A program made the position numbers and the translations under genes. 54,661 bases of DNA from Arsenophonus sp046530765 (GTDB taxonomy: Bacteria; Pseudomonadota; Gammaproteobacteria; Enterobacterales; Enterobacteriaceae), in assembly GCA_046530765.1 (NCBI GenBank), contig JBHEQS010000011.1:1-54661 (forward strand). The letters are read 5' to 3'. Below are positions 35,650 through 47,318 of this stretch, in pieces. The first letter of the stretch is position 1; every line of letters begins with the position of its first letter. Below the pieces are notes generated by a model. That model did not search any database. It had not been told where the DNA came from and saw nothing but the letters and a program-made list of their open reading frames with translations.

Positions 35650-37306
35650 AACTAACCTCTCAATATATACGATTAAAATTAAACATAATAATAATTACGA
35701 TAGAAATTAACAAATAATTTTGCCAAATTTTAATTAAAAGATGTTATCGATATATGTTAATAAAAATAAATCTTAATAAGTCAAGATATGAATGTATGGC
35801 GCTTCATTACATAATGGCATAAAAAAGACATTTTAAGTTATTTTTTGTTAATTCTAAATCAAAAGTTAAAATAAAATAAATATAATAATTTATTATTTGT
35901 CATTATTCATACTGTTGTAAATGCAATTAAATATCTTTTTTTAATAAAGATCAATTAGCTTTTATTTTTATAAATATATCATAAATATATGACATTAAAT
36001 TAAAAACATATTCAACAAAAACAAAATTATTGTTTAGATTGATATATCAATCTATTTTATTAATAAATTCAAATAGTTTGATATATGTTTCATATTTAAT
36101 AGACATAATAAAAACGTAACTAAATAATTAGTAAATTATATAGATGAATAAGAATACAGCATTAATTTATTTAGTTTAGAAGCAATATATATCAATTAAA
36201 AGTAATTAATTAAAATATTTTTAGAATAAAAATTAATTATTTATAGTATACTTTAAAATATGAAAAAATATATTGGATGTAAGTTTTATTACAATATAAA
36301 CTTTTAAATATTAATAAAAAAACTAGTTTAGTTTACTATTAAAATCTTTAAGCAAATTGCATAAGAAATAATATAGACTGATTACTGAACAATGTGCATA
36401 TATTAATTTATATATGATAATTGTTTTAATAATTTCTTATGTTAAGCAACACTAATCTAAAAATTAAGAAATATTAATTATTTAATATATGATTTTTAAT
36501 TAATTTCATAGAAATAATCAATATTATTAAGATAATAAACATTATTATTATTTATAATATATTATGACATAAAATAAACATTTTTAATAAAAAATATTTA
36601 TTACTCATAAAATTCTTACTTACTATAAGTAGCTAGTTATTAAACAAAAAAATTCTAAGAACCAAAAAATTTGATTATCGATTTCATATATAGTATTATA
36701 TATAATATACTTATTTAACAAATTTAGCTAAACACAATAATATTATATAAGAAAAAGATTAGTAAGTGTTAATATTATAAGTAGATATTCAAAATATTTA
36801 GATGCTAATTAAATTTTGATAATGCATCATTATTATATTTATTAAAAATTAATTTTTATCTATAAAAGATTAAATATATCAAGAGTTAAAAACTTATATA
36901 AATTTTCTTTAAAAATAAAAATTTATTACATAGATAAAATCACAAAAAAATGTGTAATGCAGTAATTTATATAATTTTACAATACTTATAGTTATTCTCA
37001 AAACTATCAATATTACTGTAATTATAAAGATTTCTTATATAAAAAATAATAATAATTGTTTTTTTTATATAATAAAAACATTCCTTCATAAAATCATTTT
37101 AAATAAATATTAATAACAATTTTTTATTAATTATTTACTACAAGTTTATATTTATTTTTTTAAACTAATAAAACTTTATTATCTATTTAAATTAAATGAT
37201 ATTAAATTAAATCTTATATCTTTGTAAATATATAGTTAATTTAATGAAAGACTAATTATTATAAGGAAAGTGGGAGGAAGAAAATTAATTATAACATTGA
37301 TGTTTT

Positions 37307-37339
37307 CTTTAAATTTATATTTTTAATATAAATTTAAAG
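37307..37339. repeat. inverted repeat, 15-bp arms, 3-nt loop
   Basis: Arms 37307-37321 and 37325-37339 are perfect. It begins about 23 bases after the purine-rich tract at 37264-37284. Confidence 0.6.
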
Positions 37340-37723
37340 TTTATATTATTATAAATAAAATGTTTATTTTTGAATATTAAATATAAACTTACAGCTAATT
37401 TAATTAAATTATATTATTTTCTATAATTTTATTGTGAAACATTAAATCACTTGTAACTATTGCGAAAATATCAACTAAATTATATGCTGCTATATTAATT
37501 ATTTAATTTAATTTTTAATCATTAGTTATAATTTATAATTTTTTGAATAGATTAATAAAAATAATTTCTATAATTAATTTAATTGATAAGTTTTTATAAA
37601 TAAACAGAATTAACATACTAAAAAATGATATTTACTAACTTCTATATATAAATACGATTTAGATATTTAAACTTATAATATATCTTGTGATTTAATTATT
37701 ATCTTTATTTCAAATAAAGTCGA

Positions 37724-37772
37724 TATAAAACTTTTATTATACTTATTAAATAAGTATAATAAAAGTTTTATA
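37724..37772. repeat. perfect inverted repeat, 23-bp arms, 3-nt loop
   Basis: Arms 37724-37746 and 37750-37772 match at every position around TAA. It is isolated, with more than 2 kb to the nearest gene (ugd). Confidence 0.8.
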
Positions 37773-38437
37773 ATATAATGAATTTTAAAATTATATCTAG
37801 TATCGTGAACATGACAAAATATATTAATAAATTAGATAATATTTTTAAATTTAAAATTTATTATTTTATTGTTAATATTCTAAAATTACAAGACTATTTA
37901 ACTAGGTTTTGATAAAAAATTACATATAATATTTTAATTATAAAAACTATTTAGTAATATTGTTTATTATCAAATATGATTATGAAATTGAAGATTAATT
38001 TACTATATAAACTAAAATCTTAAACTAAATTATTTTAAATTATAACAAATTAGATTTAAGTTACGATTTGAATATTGCAAGCTGTTTTATTTATATTTTC
38101 ATAAAATCTTTATAAGTCATATATAAGAAATAGATGTAAATCGTCGCGACTTTTCCACTCTAGCTACATATATATTAAGTGTGCACAATCTGGAATTATA
38201 ACAATATTAATATACCAATATAATATTCAACTAACTTAATATTATTATTTAAAAATTTTACTTCTTTGATAACTATATAATGTAAAAATAATATATAAAT
38301 ACTAATTCTTGGTTTAACAAAAAACTAAAGAATTATTTTTATAATTATAATAGAAAACTTTTAAATTAAAAAATGATCATATAAAATTTTATAATCAATT
38401 TATTTTGTTAATAAATTGTCAGTACTAATTTTTTTAA

Positions 38438-38491
38438 ATATATTATATATTATATATTATATATTATATATTATATATTATATATTATATA
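38438..38491. repeat. 7-bp tandem array (ATATATT), about 7.7 copies
   Basis: The 54 bases are an error-free array of ATATATT. Such perfection suggests recent expansion by replication slippage. Confidence 0.85.
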
Positions 38492-40943
38492 AACATGCAA
38501 TAATAAAATAGAAATAGATAGTAAGTAATTAATATCTTAATAAGATTGTTATAATTATTATAAATAGTTATAAGTTATGACCTATCGCATTGATTATAAT
38601 AAGATTATTATAGGCCATTCGTAATAAAGAACCTCTTTCATAATCACTGTGTTACAAGTACTCACTAATATTTCTATTTATATTGTTTTATCATTTAATT
38701 AACAATTATGATTATATCTTGAATAATTTAATTAATATATAGTAATAGAAATTTATTAATTTACAATTATTTATTATGATTTTATAGTAATTTATGCTAA
38801 AAAGTTACAACGAATATTTTTTTTAAAAATAAATTTGTTATTTTATTTAAATTATATTTATTATTTATTTATAAACTATAAATTATTCTTATTATTATAA
38901 TCAATTAATTTATTTAATTAATTACAAACAGTTAATCTTGTTTAATATTAATTATTAAACTACTTTTTAATAAATTTTATAGTTAACATATACCTGTTTA
39001 TAGTTATTATATATGGTAATCTAGTTATTTCAATTGTTTAAATTTTATAAATATTCTTCTAAAATTTATATGTTATATATAACATTATTGATTATATTTT
39101 TATTTTAAAAATTTTAACTATAAATAGTAGAAATTTTCGTTTATATGATTGTTTAATATAAATAAATTATCAATTAGTTAACATTTAATATCATTTTCTG
39201 TATGAATAATAATTTGATATTTTTAACTTGTTTTTTCATATATTTAATTTTTTAAATAGATATTTCAACAACTTAATAGAATAAATATTCTATACTTTTT
39301 TTCTATAATTTATAATACAATTAATGAAATACCAGGATAGATAGATAAATAGATATAAACAGAAAGTTGTTGCACCATATAAAATTAGTTTTTTAATACA
39401 ATAGACATACGTTTATTTTTTTTTCGTTTATATAAAATTTAAATAATAATAAATATACAAATGAATAGATTGCTTTATGATTCATCTAATAATATTAGTA
39501 TTATTTACTCGTCCTAAGTATTGTACAGATTTATTATTAATAAATAAATTTCTAACTTTTTTTATACAGTTGAATGATCTTCTAATACTACTGTTTTGTT
39601 TTTTTAAGTAATCATGTGTATTTTCTACTAAAAGTAGAAAATAATTAGTATTCTATATTTTTAGATAATGGCACATTTGCATTTGATAATTATACATACA
39701 ATATAGTTGAAATTCTAAATTATCATGCAAATCTTACTATTATTTTTTTTGAATATGCATATGCATATTATAAATAAATTATGATTTCTGTTTATTTTTC
39801 ATCGCTCTGTTTAAAATATATCAAGCTATATTTAATATAATATTTGTAATTATTTTTTAATATTATTCAATAAAAACCTATAATACTATTATTTATACTA
39901 GTTTTATTTAGTGTACATTTAATATTTTGTATTGAAAGGATAATATCTATTCTATCATATTTAATAATTATGTTTTTTCACTTAATATATTTGTGTAATT
40001 TTAGTTTCTTCAGGTTTAGTTACAATAATTTTATCATATATTGATTACGTAATTATTGTTGAGCTTATTGGATGAAAATTTCTGATACTTTGCGTGTCTT
40101 AAAAGCTTAAGTTACTTATTAGATCTTTCATATTAATAATATATTAATAATTTTGCATAATTTTAATTAATTATTGATATTATTCAATAATTAATATCTA
40201 GACATAACACAAATCTACATGTATAAGTAATATTACTTTCAGTATAGATACAAATTTACTACATTATAATATTATAGTTATGTCTTCTTTGCGACAATTA
40301 TATCAAATTTTATTTTTTATTTTCTTTAAACACTATATTATGATGATTGTACTGTTAATAATAACTGCTAGTGATATGGCAATAATAATAGAGATTTGCT
40401 TGTGATATAATCGATATATAATGCATTTACATATTAGGCCTGTAGTTCACATAGATATATCGTTTCTTTAATATATTTTTATAAAATACGCTTTATATAT
40501 CTAAGAAAATTTAAATTATTACATATTTTTTAAGTATTTATCAAAATTTAGTACAAAGATAAAATAAATGTAAACATATTAAAAATTTTAAATTTTTATT
40601 TAAGCATAAAAATTATTCTTCTACTAGATAATAAATTAGTCTAACAGTTTTATTATTTAGTTATTTTACTTAATCTAATTTTACTATAACATCTGAATTA
40701 CTAATATGGACAAATAAAATTATTTTTAACTAAAATAATAGTTCAAGTAAATTATAATAATGATTATATCCAAAAAAATAAAATAGCTATACAGTATTGT
40801 TATATAAAAAATATTTTTTTTTAATTTTTATTAAATTATTGCAATATAATAAAAATGTGATTATTAAAAATCAATTTGTTTTAATTATAAATGACAAAAT
40901 TCCATATTTTCTAATAAAAAGTTTTGATCTCTAAGAAAATATT

Positions 40944-40989
40944 ATAATAAATATGTATATTATTAAATAATAATATACATATTTATTAT
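40944..40989. repeat. perfect inverted repeat, 22-bp arms, 2-nt centre
   Basis: Arms 40944-40965 and 40968-40989 are perfect around AA. It lies 62 bases before the 31-bp stem at 41052-41117, so the two form neighbouring hairpins. Confidence 0.75.
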
Positions 40990-41051
40990 TTATAGCAATT
41001 TATAAAATATTTTTTTAAGGTTAGTCATTAGTTGAAATAAAAACTCTTTAA

Positions 41052-41117
41052 GTTTAAAATTAATAGTTATAATTATATTTGTGATAACAAATATAATTAT
41101 AACTATTAATTTTAAAC
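41052..41117. repeat. perfect inverted repeat, 31-bp arms, GATA loop
   Basis: Arms 41052-41082 and 41087-41117 pair at all 31 positions around the tetraloop GATA. It is the second longest stem in the window. It lies 880 bases beyond the alr stop and about 5.4 kb upstream of ugd, so no gene end explains it. Confidence 0.85.
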
Positions 41118-41765
41118 AATAAGATCATATAATTGATATTATTATCAATATATATTTTGTATAAATTATATATGAAACTTATTTTCATTTTAAAAAATTA
41201 TGTATATTTAATACACATCAAATGCAAAAAAAAATGCAGCATGAAAATGTTTTAATATAAAAATATGAAAGAGTTAATTATCTATATATTTATTTTTAAT
41301 AAATGCTAAATTATAAAAAATTCTTCAATTTAGAATTGCACATTATTTGAATAAAGCAATAATTATAACTGGAGATATTTATATAATTAATGCAAGAGTT
41401 AGTATATATAGTAACTTTACATTTTTTATTATAAAAATATTATTTATAATATATTTATCTCATATAAAGTTTGTTTTCTATTTATAAATATCCAAATATA
41501 TAAAATTTTAAATTTATATATTATTTTATTTTTTTTAAAACATGAAATGGTTTTTATATTATTTGATTTTATTATGAAATAATTTATTAATAAATTATTT
41601 TAAAAGAAAGAATATTGAAGTATATATTATAATTTAGATTTTAGGTATTAATCTGTTTATATCTTTTCTTTATAATATATAAATTGTATTTTTTATTTAT
41701 ATAATAAGTTATATTAATAGATCTATCAATGTTTAAAATTATTTAAATTTACTATTTTTAATTAT

Positions 41766-41813
41766 TAAAACAAATAAAGTTTGTTTTATTTAAAACAAAC
41801 TTTATTTGTTTTA
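41766..41813 (-). terminator. 23-bp perfect hairpin downstream of alr
   Basis: Arms 41766-41788 and 41791-41813 are perfect around a 2-nt centre. It lies 183 bases beyond the alr stop and is the first strong structure after the dnaB-alr pair. The RNA 3' arm ends in UUUGUUUUA, giving a partial U-tract. It is a possible terminator, though the loop is too tight for a textbook one. Confidence 0.45.
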
Positions 41814-41996
41814 TAGAATATAACAAGAGTTTATTTATAAACAATCACTGCATAATAAACAAGAAAAATAAATTTTTATTAATATTTATATTCAGAAAAT
41901 ATATTAATTTAGAATTACTTTATCGTTTAAGATTTATAAAATATATATAGTAATATTCAAAATATTAATATATAGAATAATTTAATAATAAATTTA

Positions 41997-43079
41997 TTAA
42001 TCTAAGTATTCTATTGTTACACGTGATGTTAACTTGGCTAACAATTCATAATTACTAGCACCAGTGTACTCTGCTATTTCTTCAACAGGCAATAGATCTC
42101 CCCATATAATAACCTCATCACCAACAGTATCACTAGATCTAACCCCCAAATCCACTGATATCATATCCATACAAACTCTACCAACAATAGGAACTTTTCT
42201 TCCATTTATTAGTACCGGTGTGCCTGATGTAATATTACTAGGGTAACCATCACCATAACCAATCGAAACTACACCAATATTAGTATTGTGTTTACTAATC
42301 CAAATTCCTCCATAACCAACAGACTCTCCAATTTTATGTTTACGAATAGCAATTAAATTAGATTTAAGAGTCATGGCTGGCATTAGACCGAAATCTTTTC
42401 CTTTTTTTCTTTTACATGGTGAAGCTCCATACATCATGATTCCTGGTCGAACAAAATCAAAATGTGATGATTTACATAATAAAATACCTATAGATGCTGC
42501 TATTGATTTTTTACCTGGTTTATTTTTTACAAAAGAATTAAAAGAAACTAATTCTTGATTTGAATTAACTTGTATATTTAACTCATCCGTATAGCTAAAA
42601 TGACTAATAATATTAATAGGGTTTTTAATATTTTTACATGCAATTAATCGAGAATAAAAAATTTCTGCTTTTTCAGGTCTGAATCCTAATCTGTGTAAGC
42701 CGGTATCAATTTTCATCCAAACTTTTATTTGCTTTTCTAATTTAGAATGTTCTAAAATTTCAAGTTGTTCAATACTCTGCACAACAACGTCAATAGTATA
42801 TTTTGTTACATGAAGTAATTCATCTAAATCAAAAAAACCTTCTAGTAATAAAATTGGTTTTGTGATACCACCTTCGCGTAATATTATTGCTTCGTCAATT
42901 CTAGCAACCCCAAAGCCATCGACAAGATCTTTAACTGTTAGCGCTGTTTCTAACAAGCCATGACCATAAGCATTGGCTTTAACTATAGCAGTTATGTAGC
43001 TATTAGGTGCAATTTCTTTAACTCGTTGCAAATTATAACGTAAAGCATATCGTCGAATAATAGCAGTTATTGCTTTCAT
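41997..43079 (-). CDS. alr: alanine racemase, biosynthetic type
   Basis: This PLP enzyme interconverts L- and D-alanine for peptidoglycan synthesis. At 360 aa it is close to E. coli Alr (359 aa). The Schiff-base Lys34 lies in VKANAYGHG, the second catalytic residue Tyr256 in ESVGYGG, and Arg211 in FVRPGI. One oddity is seen where the family has an Asn-Ser pair near the PLP phosphate: this protein reads SIAASIG (residues 192-198), so Asn is Ala while the Ser (196) is kept. The start follows dnaB by 40 bases, so the two are probably co-transcribed, in the same order as in E. coli. The ribosome binding site (AGAG) is weak. Its presence implies that the symbiont still makes a cell wall. Confidence 0.95.
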   Translation of the reverse strand: MKAITAIIRRYALRYNLQRVKEIAPNSYITAIVKANAYGHGLLETALTVKDLVDGFGVARIDEAIILREGGITKPILLLEGFFDLDELLHVTKYTIDVVVQSIEQLEILEHSKLEKQIKVWMKIDTGLHRLGFRPEKAEIFYSRLIACKNIKNPINIISHFSYTDELNIQVNSNQELVSFNSFVKNKPGKKSIAASIGILLCKSSHFDFVRPGIMMYGASPCKRKKGKDFGLMPAMTLKSNLIAIRKHKIGESVGYGGIWISKHNTNIGVVSIGYGDGYPSNITSGTPVLINGRKVPIVGRVCMDMISVDLGVRSSDTVGDEVIIWGDLLPVEEIAEYTGASNYELLAKLTSRVTIEYLD

Positions 43080-43119
43080 TTTTACTCTATACTCTATACA
43101 TTAAAACTAAATAGATAGA

Positions 43120-44547
43120 TTATTTATTGTGGCAGATTAGATGTCCTGCATAGTTATCGAAACGTGAGAATTGTCCATTAAAAGTCAGTCGTATTGTTGC
43201 TATTGGTCCGTTTCGCTGCTTACCGATAATAATTTCCGCTATTCCCTTAAGATCTGAATTATCATTATAAACTTCATCTCTATATATAAACATAATTAAA
43301 TCAGCATCCTGCTCAATAGAGCCAGATTCTCTCAAATCTGAATTGACTGGCTTTTTGTCTGCTCTTTGTTCAAGACCTCGATTAAGTTGTGATAATGCAA
43401 TTACTGGCACCTGTAATTCTTTAGCTAATGATTTAAGAGAGCGAGAAATTTCAGCAATTTCAAGTGTGCGATTATCAGTCATGGAAGGCACTCTCATAAG
43501 TTGAAGGTAATCAATCATTATTAAACTTAATCCACCATGTTCACGATAAACGCGTCGAGCGCGTGTACGAACTTCTGTAGGAGTTAATCCTGAAGAGTCA
43601 TCAACATACATATTACGCTTTTCTATTAAAATCCCCATAGTACTAGAAATGCGCGCCCAATCCTCATCATTAAGTTGTCCTGTGCGAATACGAGTATGAT
43701 CAACGCGAGAAAGTGATGCTAACATACGCATCATAATTTGATTAGCAGCCATTTCTAAACTAAAAATTAATACAGGTTTTTCTTCCGTCATTACAGCATG
43801 TTCGCATAAATTCATTGCAAAAGTAGTTTTACCCATTGAAGGTCGAGCTGCTACAATAATTAAATCTGAATTTTGTAATCCTGATGTTTTTCTATCTAGA
43901 TCTTGATAACCGGTAGATATTCCTGTTACTCCATCATGAGGATTCTGATATAATTTTTCTATTTTTTCTACAGTTTCAGATAGGATATCTTCAATCCCTT
44001 TTGGGCCATTATTTTTATTGAATCGACTTCCTGCAATTTGAAAAACTAGTGATTCTGCTAAATCTAATAATTCTTCGCTGCTTCGACCCTGAGTGTCATA
44101 ACCAGCAGCAGCAATATTATTTGCGACCGAAATCATGTCACGTACAACAGCGCGCTCACGCACAATATCAGCATAAGCGTTAATATTTGCAGCACTTGGA
44201 ATATTTTTGGCTAGTTCAGCTAAATAGGCGAATCCACCAACACTATTCAACTCTCCTTTTTGTTCTAACGACTCAGATAAAGTAATTAAATCAATTGGTT
44301 TGTTTTGATCAATTAGAATTTTCATTTCAGAAAATATTGCACGGTGTGGTCTACTGAAAAAATCTGTGTTTGTTACACATTCTGATACGTGATCCCAACG
44401 TTCGTTATCCAACATTAACCCACCAAGTACAGATTGTTCAGCCTCTAATGAGTGAGGAGGTGTTTTTAGTCCTTCTATCTGAAGATCCTTCTGGCCAATA
44501 AATACAGTTTCTGCGGAATTATTCTTCGCCATATCACATTTGCCCAT
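43120..44547 (-). CDS. dnaB: replicative DNA helicase
   Basis: DnaB is the hexameric 5'-3' helicase of the replication fork, interacting with primase and with tau (DnaX, also in this window). The 475 aa compare with 471 in E. coli. An N-terminal primase-interacting domain is followed by the RecA-like motor with Walker A ARPSMGKT (residues 234-241) and LIMIDYLQLM (about 345-354). The RESGSIEQDAD segment is intact. No intein is present. The ATG at 44532 (five codons in, MAKNN) aligns as well with E. coli as the one given here; neither has a good ribosome binding site. The last residues (GHLICHNK) differ from the E. coli tail. A 15-bp hairpin and a 14-bp palindrome lie 48-91 bases upstream. Confidence 0.96.
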   Translation of the reverse strand: MGKCDMAKNNSAETVFIGQKDLQIEGLKTPPHSLEAEQSVLGGLMLDNERWDHVSECVTNTDFFSRPHRAIFSEMKILIDQNKPIDLITLSESLEQKGELNSVGGFAYLAELAKNIPSAANINAYADIVRERAVVRDMISVANNIAAAGYDTQGRSSEELLDLAESLVFQIAGSRFNKNNGPKGIEDILSETVEKIEKLYQNPHDGVTGISTGYQDLDRKTSGLQNSDLIIVAARPSMGKTTFAMNLCEHAVMTEEKPVLIFSLEMAANQIMMRMLASLSRVDHTRIRTGQLNDEDWARISSTMGILIEKRNMYVDDSSGLTPTEVRTRARRVYREHGGLSLIMIDYLQLMRVPSMTDNRTLEIAEISRSLKSLAKELQVPVIALSQLNRGLEQRADKKPVNSDLRESGSIEQDADLIMFIYRDEVYNDNSDLKGIAEIIIGKQRNGPIATIRLTFNGQFSRFDNYAGHLICHNK

Positions 44548-44594
44548 TAATTAATATATTTTAATATCAGCATATTGTATTTCGTAATAGTTTT

Positions 44595-44638
44595 GTAAAG
44601 TACTTTACACTATATACTTATGATAAGTATATAGTGTA
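44595..44638. repeat. palindrome GTAAAGTACTTTAC overlapping a 15-bp hairpin upstream of dnaB
   Basis: The 14-bp palindrome at 44595-44608 overlaps by three bases the hairpin with arms 44606-44620 and 44624-44638 (loop TGA). Both lie 48-91 bases upstream of the dnaB start, the distance expected for promoter or operator DNA. They could equally be the end of an earlier transcript. Confidence 0.55.
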
Positions 44639-44687
44639 TTCATTTTTAATAAAGATTTTTTAATTAAATAAAATTTAATTTCTGTGA

Positions 44688-44726
44688 ATATTTATCATTA
44701 ATAATGTATTTATTAATGATAAATAT
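44688..44726. repeat. inverted repeat, 17-bp arms, 5-nt loop
   Basis: Arms 44688-44704 and 44710-44726 are perfect around TGTAT. It lies 210 bases past the dusA stop and 141 bases before dnaB, so it may separate the two transcripts. Confidence 0.6.
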
Positions 44727-44935
44727 AGAAAAATTGTTTATATTTTTATAAATCTTAAATCATTTTTATATCAATAAAAAATTAACGCTATTTGATATTT
44801 TATAACAAAAGAGATAATCAACTTGTTTCCAGTAATTAATTTTTCTATATAATTAATATAAAATATTATAAAAAAATAATAAAATAAAAGTCTATTTACT
44901 CGTTTAACCGCTACATATAAAATTAAATATATTAA

Positions 44936-45970
44936 TTATTTACCAGTAATAAGTTCAAGAGCTTGTTTAACAACGCTCAAATTAGCACCTTTTTTATGAG
45001 AATTTTCACTTAAATAATGACGCCACTTACGAGCACCAGGAATGCCATGAAATATTTCTAACATGTGACGAGCAATGTGGCTTAAATATGTCCCCTGTTT
45101 TAATTCTCGCTCAATGTAAGGATACATCAACTGAACCGCAGTAATCGGATTAATAATAAAACTAGTTTTATCAAAAAATTCAAAATCAACATAAGTTAAT
45201 AATATAGGATTTTGATAAGCTTTACGTCCAATCATTACACCATCAAAATAGTTTAATTGATGTTTAGCTTCATTAATGCTTTTAATACCACCATTAATTA
45301 CAATGGTTAACTGAGGAAAATCTTTTTTTAATTTATATCCACGCGCATAATCTAAAGGTGGTATTTTTCGATTCTGTTTTGGATTTAATCCTGATAAGTA
45401 AGCTTTACGAGCATGAATTATAAATAAACGACACTGAGTGTCTGTAATTATTTTATCAATAAAATCACTTAAAAAAAGATAATTATCATCATTATCGACT
45501 CCAATTCTTGTTTTTACTGTTATTGGTATCGTTGTGACATCCTGCATTGCTTTTATGCAATCAGCTACTAACTTACCTTCTCTCATCAAACAAGCGCCGA
45601 AGCGTCTATTTTGAACTTTATTTGAAGGACAACCAATATTAAAATTTATCTCATCATAACCACTTTTATTAGCTATTTTTGCACAATTAGCTAATTCTTC
45701 AGGATCATTTCCTGCTAATTGCAAAGCAACTGGATGTTCTTCGTCATTATAAGCTAAATAATTATATTTTCCATAAATAAGAGCACATGTTGTTACCATT
45801 TCTGTATAAAGCAATGCTTTTTTGGTCAATAATCGATGAAAATATCTACAATGTCGATCTGTCCATCCAAGCATAGGAGCTACGCTAAATCGATGGTGTT
45901 TATAATTGTCTATAGATGTTTCCGATTTCCTACTTACCATTATTTTTTTATTAGTTAGATTATCATGCAT
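44936..45970 (-). CDS. dusA: tRNA-dihydrouridine(20/20a) synthase
   Basis: DusA is an FMN-dependent enzyme that reduces uridines 20/20a in the tRNA D-loop. At 344 aa it is collinear with E. coli DusA. The TIM-barrel start FSVAPMLGWTDRHCR (residues 28-42), NIGCPSNKVQ and the catalytic Cys127 in FGACLM are present, as are IPVTVKTRIG-like and INGGIKS segments. The usual Asp in APMLDWTDRH is Gly here. The start is uncertain: a Met at residue 11 (45940) is also possible, and neither has a clear ribosome binding site. The order dusA-dnaB-alr on one strand matches E. coli with pspG and qor removed. Confidence 0.94.
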   Translation of the reverse strand: MHDNLTNKKIMVSRKSETSIDNYKHHRFSVAPMLGWTDRHCRYFHRLLTKKALLYTEMVTTCALIYGKYNYLAYNDEEHPVALQLAGNDPEELANCAKIANKSGYDEINFNIGCPSNKVQNRRFGACLMREGKLVADCIKAMQDVTTIPITVKTRIGVDNDDNYLFLSDFIDKIITDTQCRLFIIHARKAYLSGLNPKQNRKIPPLDYARGYKLKKDFPQLTIVINGGIKSINEAKHQLNYFDGVMIGRKAYQNPILLTYVDFEFFDKTSFIINPITAVQLMYPYIERELKQGTYLSHIARHMLEIFHGIPGARKWRHYLSENSHKKGANLSVVKQALELITGK

Positions 45971-46956
45971 TTTTATTGCTTTTATGTATTTCTTTGTTAA
46001 AAATTAATCAAATACTTTCTGTGTTTGAGTTATAATAAAAATATAAAAAACTATAGTTTTTTATTATATTATAAAATGTCAACGACAAGATAGTTAATAT
46101 TGTATAAATATGAATTATAATAAAAAAATAAAATATATTTTTAGAAAAAATAGAACTTTTTCTAAAAATTATAATGAAAATTTAAGATATAAAAGTTTTT
46201 GAACTATAGTATAATTTTACTATTAATCTGAAATGTAAGTAGTAGATAAAAATTAATTAATTTATTTCTTATTAAGAAAACTTTAAAAATGTTTTTGAAT
46301 ATCCAGAAAATTGATTTAAATTATTAAACAGATGTCGTGAAATAAATATTTAAAATATTTATATTATCTTTAACTTATTAATTTAGGAAATTTAGCATTA
46401 ATATATTTAATTTTTTATAGTAAAAAAGTAACTTTTTTACTTATTAAATGTAAATGATGACTAAATCAATTGATATACAAAACTATAAATACACTAAATA
46501 AATTATATAAATTTTACTTTTACCTTTTAATAATATAATAAACATTATTATATTTTCTTTAATAAATGTAACTAAACTAGAGGTAGTAGAGGATGAAATT
46601 ATCCTTTTATTTATACTTTTATTACAATATAGATTAATTTTTATTTTTTTTAAAATTATTAATTTATAATAAATAAAGTAAGAAATAGGTAGTTAATATT
46701 CTATATTTATTATTTTAATAGTAACAAGTAAATCATGTTGTAATATTAAGTTTTATGAGTCTCGTATGTAACTATTTTACAATTAATTTAATAACTAAAT
46801 TTATTGAGACTGCGTATTTTAAAAATAAAAGTATAATTAATTTAATTAAATGAAAGCAATATTTTATTTCTTTTATATTTTAAAATATGTGATATAACAT
46901 CATAATTAGAGTATTAAGTTAGAATGTAACTAAAAATATTAAAACAATGAAAATAT

Positions 46957-46994
46957 TAAGTATATTAAATTAGTATATTAATTTAATATACTTA
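46957..46994. repeat. inverted repeat, 16-bp arms, 6-nt loop
   Basis: Arms 46957-46972 and 46979-46994 are perfect. No gene end is closer than 355 bases. Confidence 0.6.
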
Positions 46995-47318
46995 TATCCT
47001 AATAAAATCTATTTATATTTGATAAAAATTAATATTTTGATAAAAATGTATTAACTACTCTACCAAATCAGATAATACAAAAATTCATTAAAATAACAAG
47101 TGATTATAGTAAATTCAAAAAAACGCACAAACTAGCACAAACTAAATTAAATAAAAAAAAGAAATTATATATTTAGTAGATGAAAAATAATTTTGTAAAT
47201 AAGAATGGTCTTACTTTATTATTTTGTAGCATCTTAATATATGTATTTATAAATTCTTAATTTTAACGATGTATCACGTAGAATTTTGCTATATAATTAC
47301 TAATTATAAATAAATTAG

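Larger units (their letters stand above)
35650..41996. other. 6.3-kb gene-free stretch between alr and ugd
   Basis: No coding or RNA gene is recognisable. It contains five inverted repeats with stems of 15-31 bp (37307-37339, 37724-37772, 40944-40989, 41052-41117, 41766-41813). Lesser ones lie at 39619-39643, 39752-39769 and 40166-40195. It also holds a perfect 7-bp tandem array (38438-38491) and an isolated purine-rich tract (37264-37284). Confidence 0.7.
44548..44935. other. gap between dusA and dnaB with two hairpins (qor lost)
   Basis: In E. coli, pspG and qor lie between dusA and dnaB. Here 388 bases remain and hold no coding trace. They do hold a 14-bp palindrome (44595-44608), a 15-bp hairpin (44606-44638) and a 17-bp hairpin (44688-44726). 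Confidence 0.65.
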
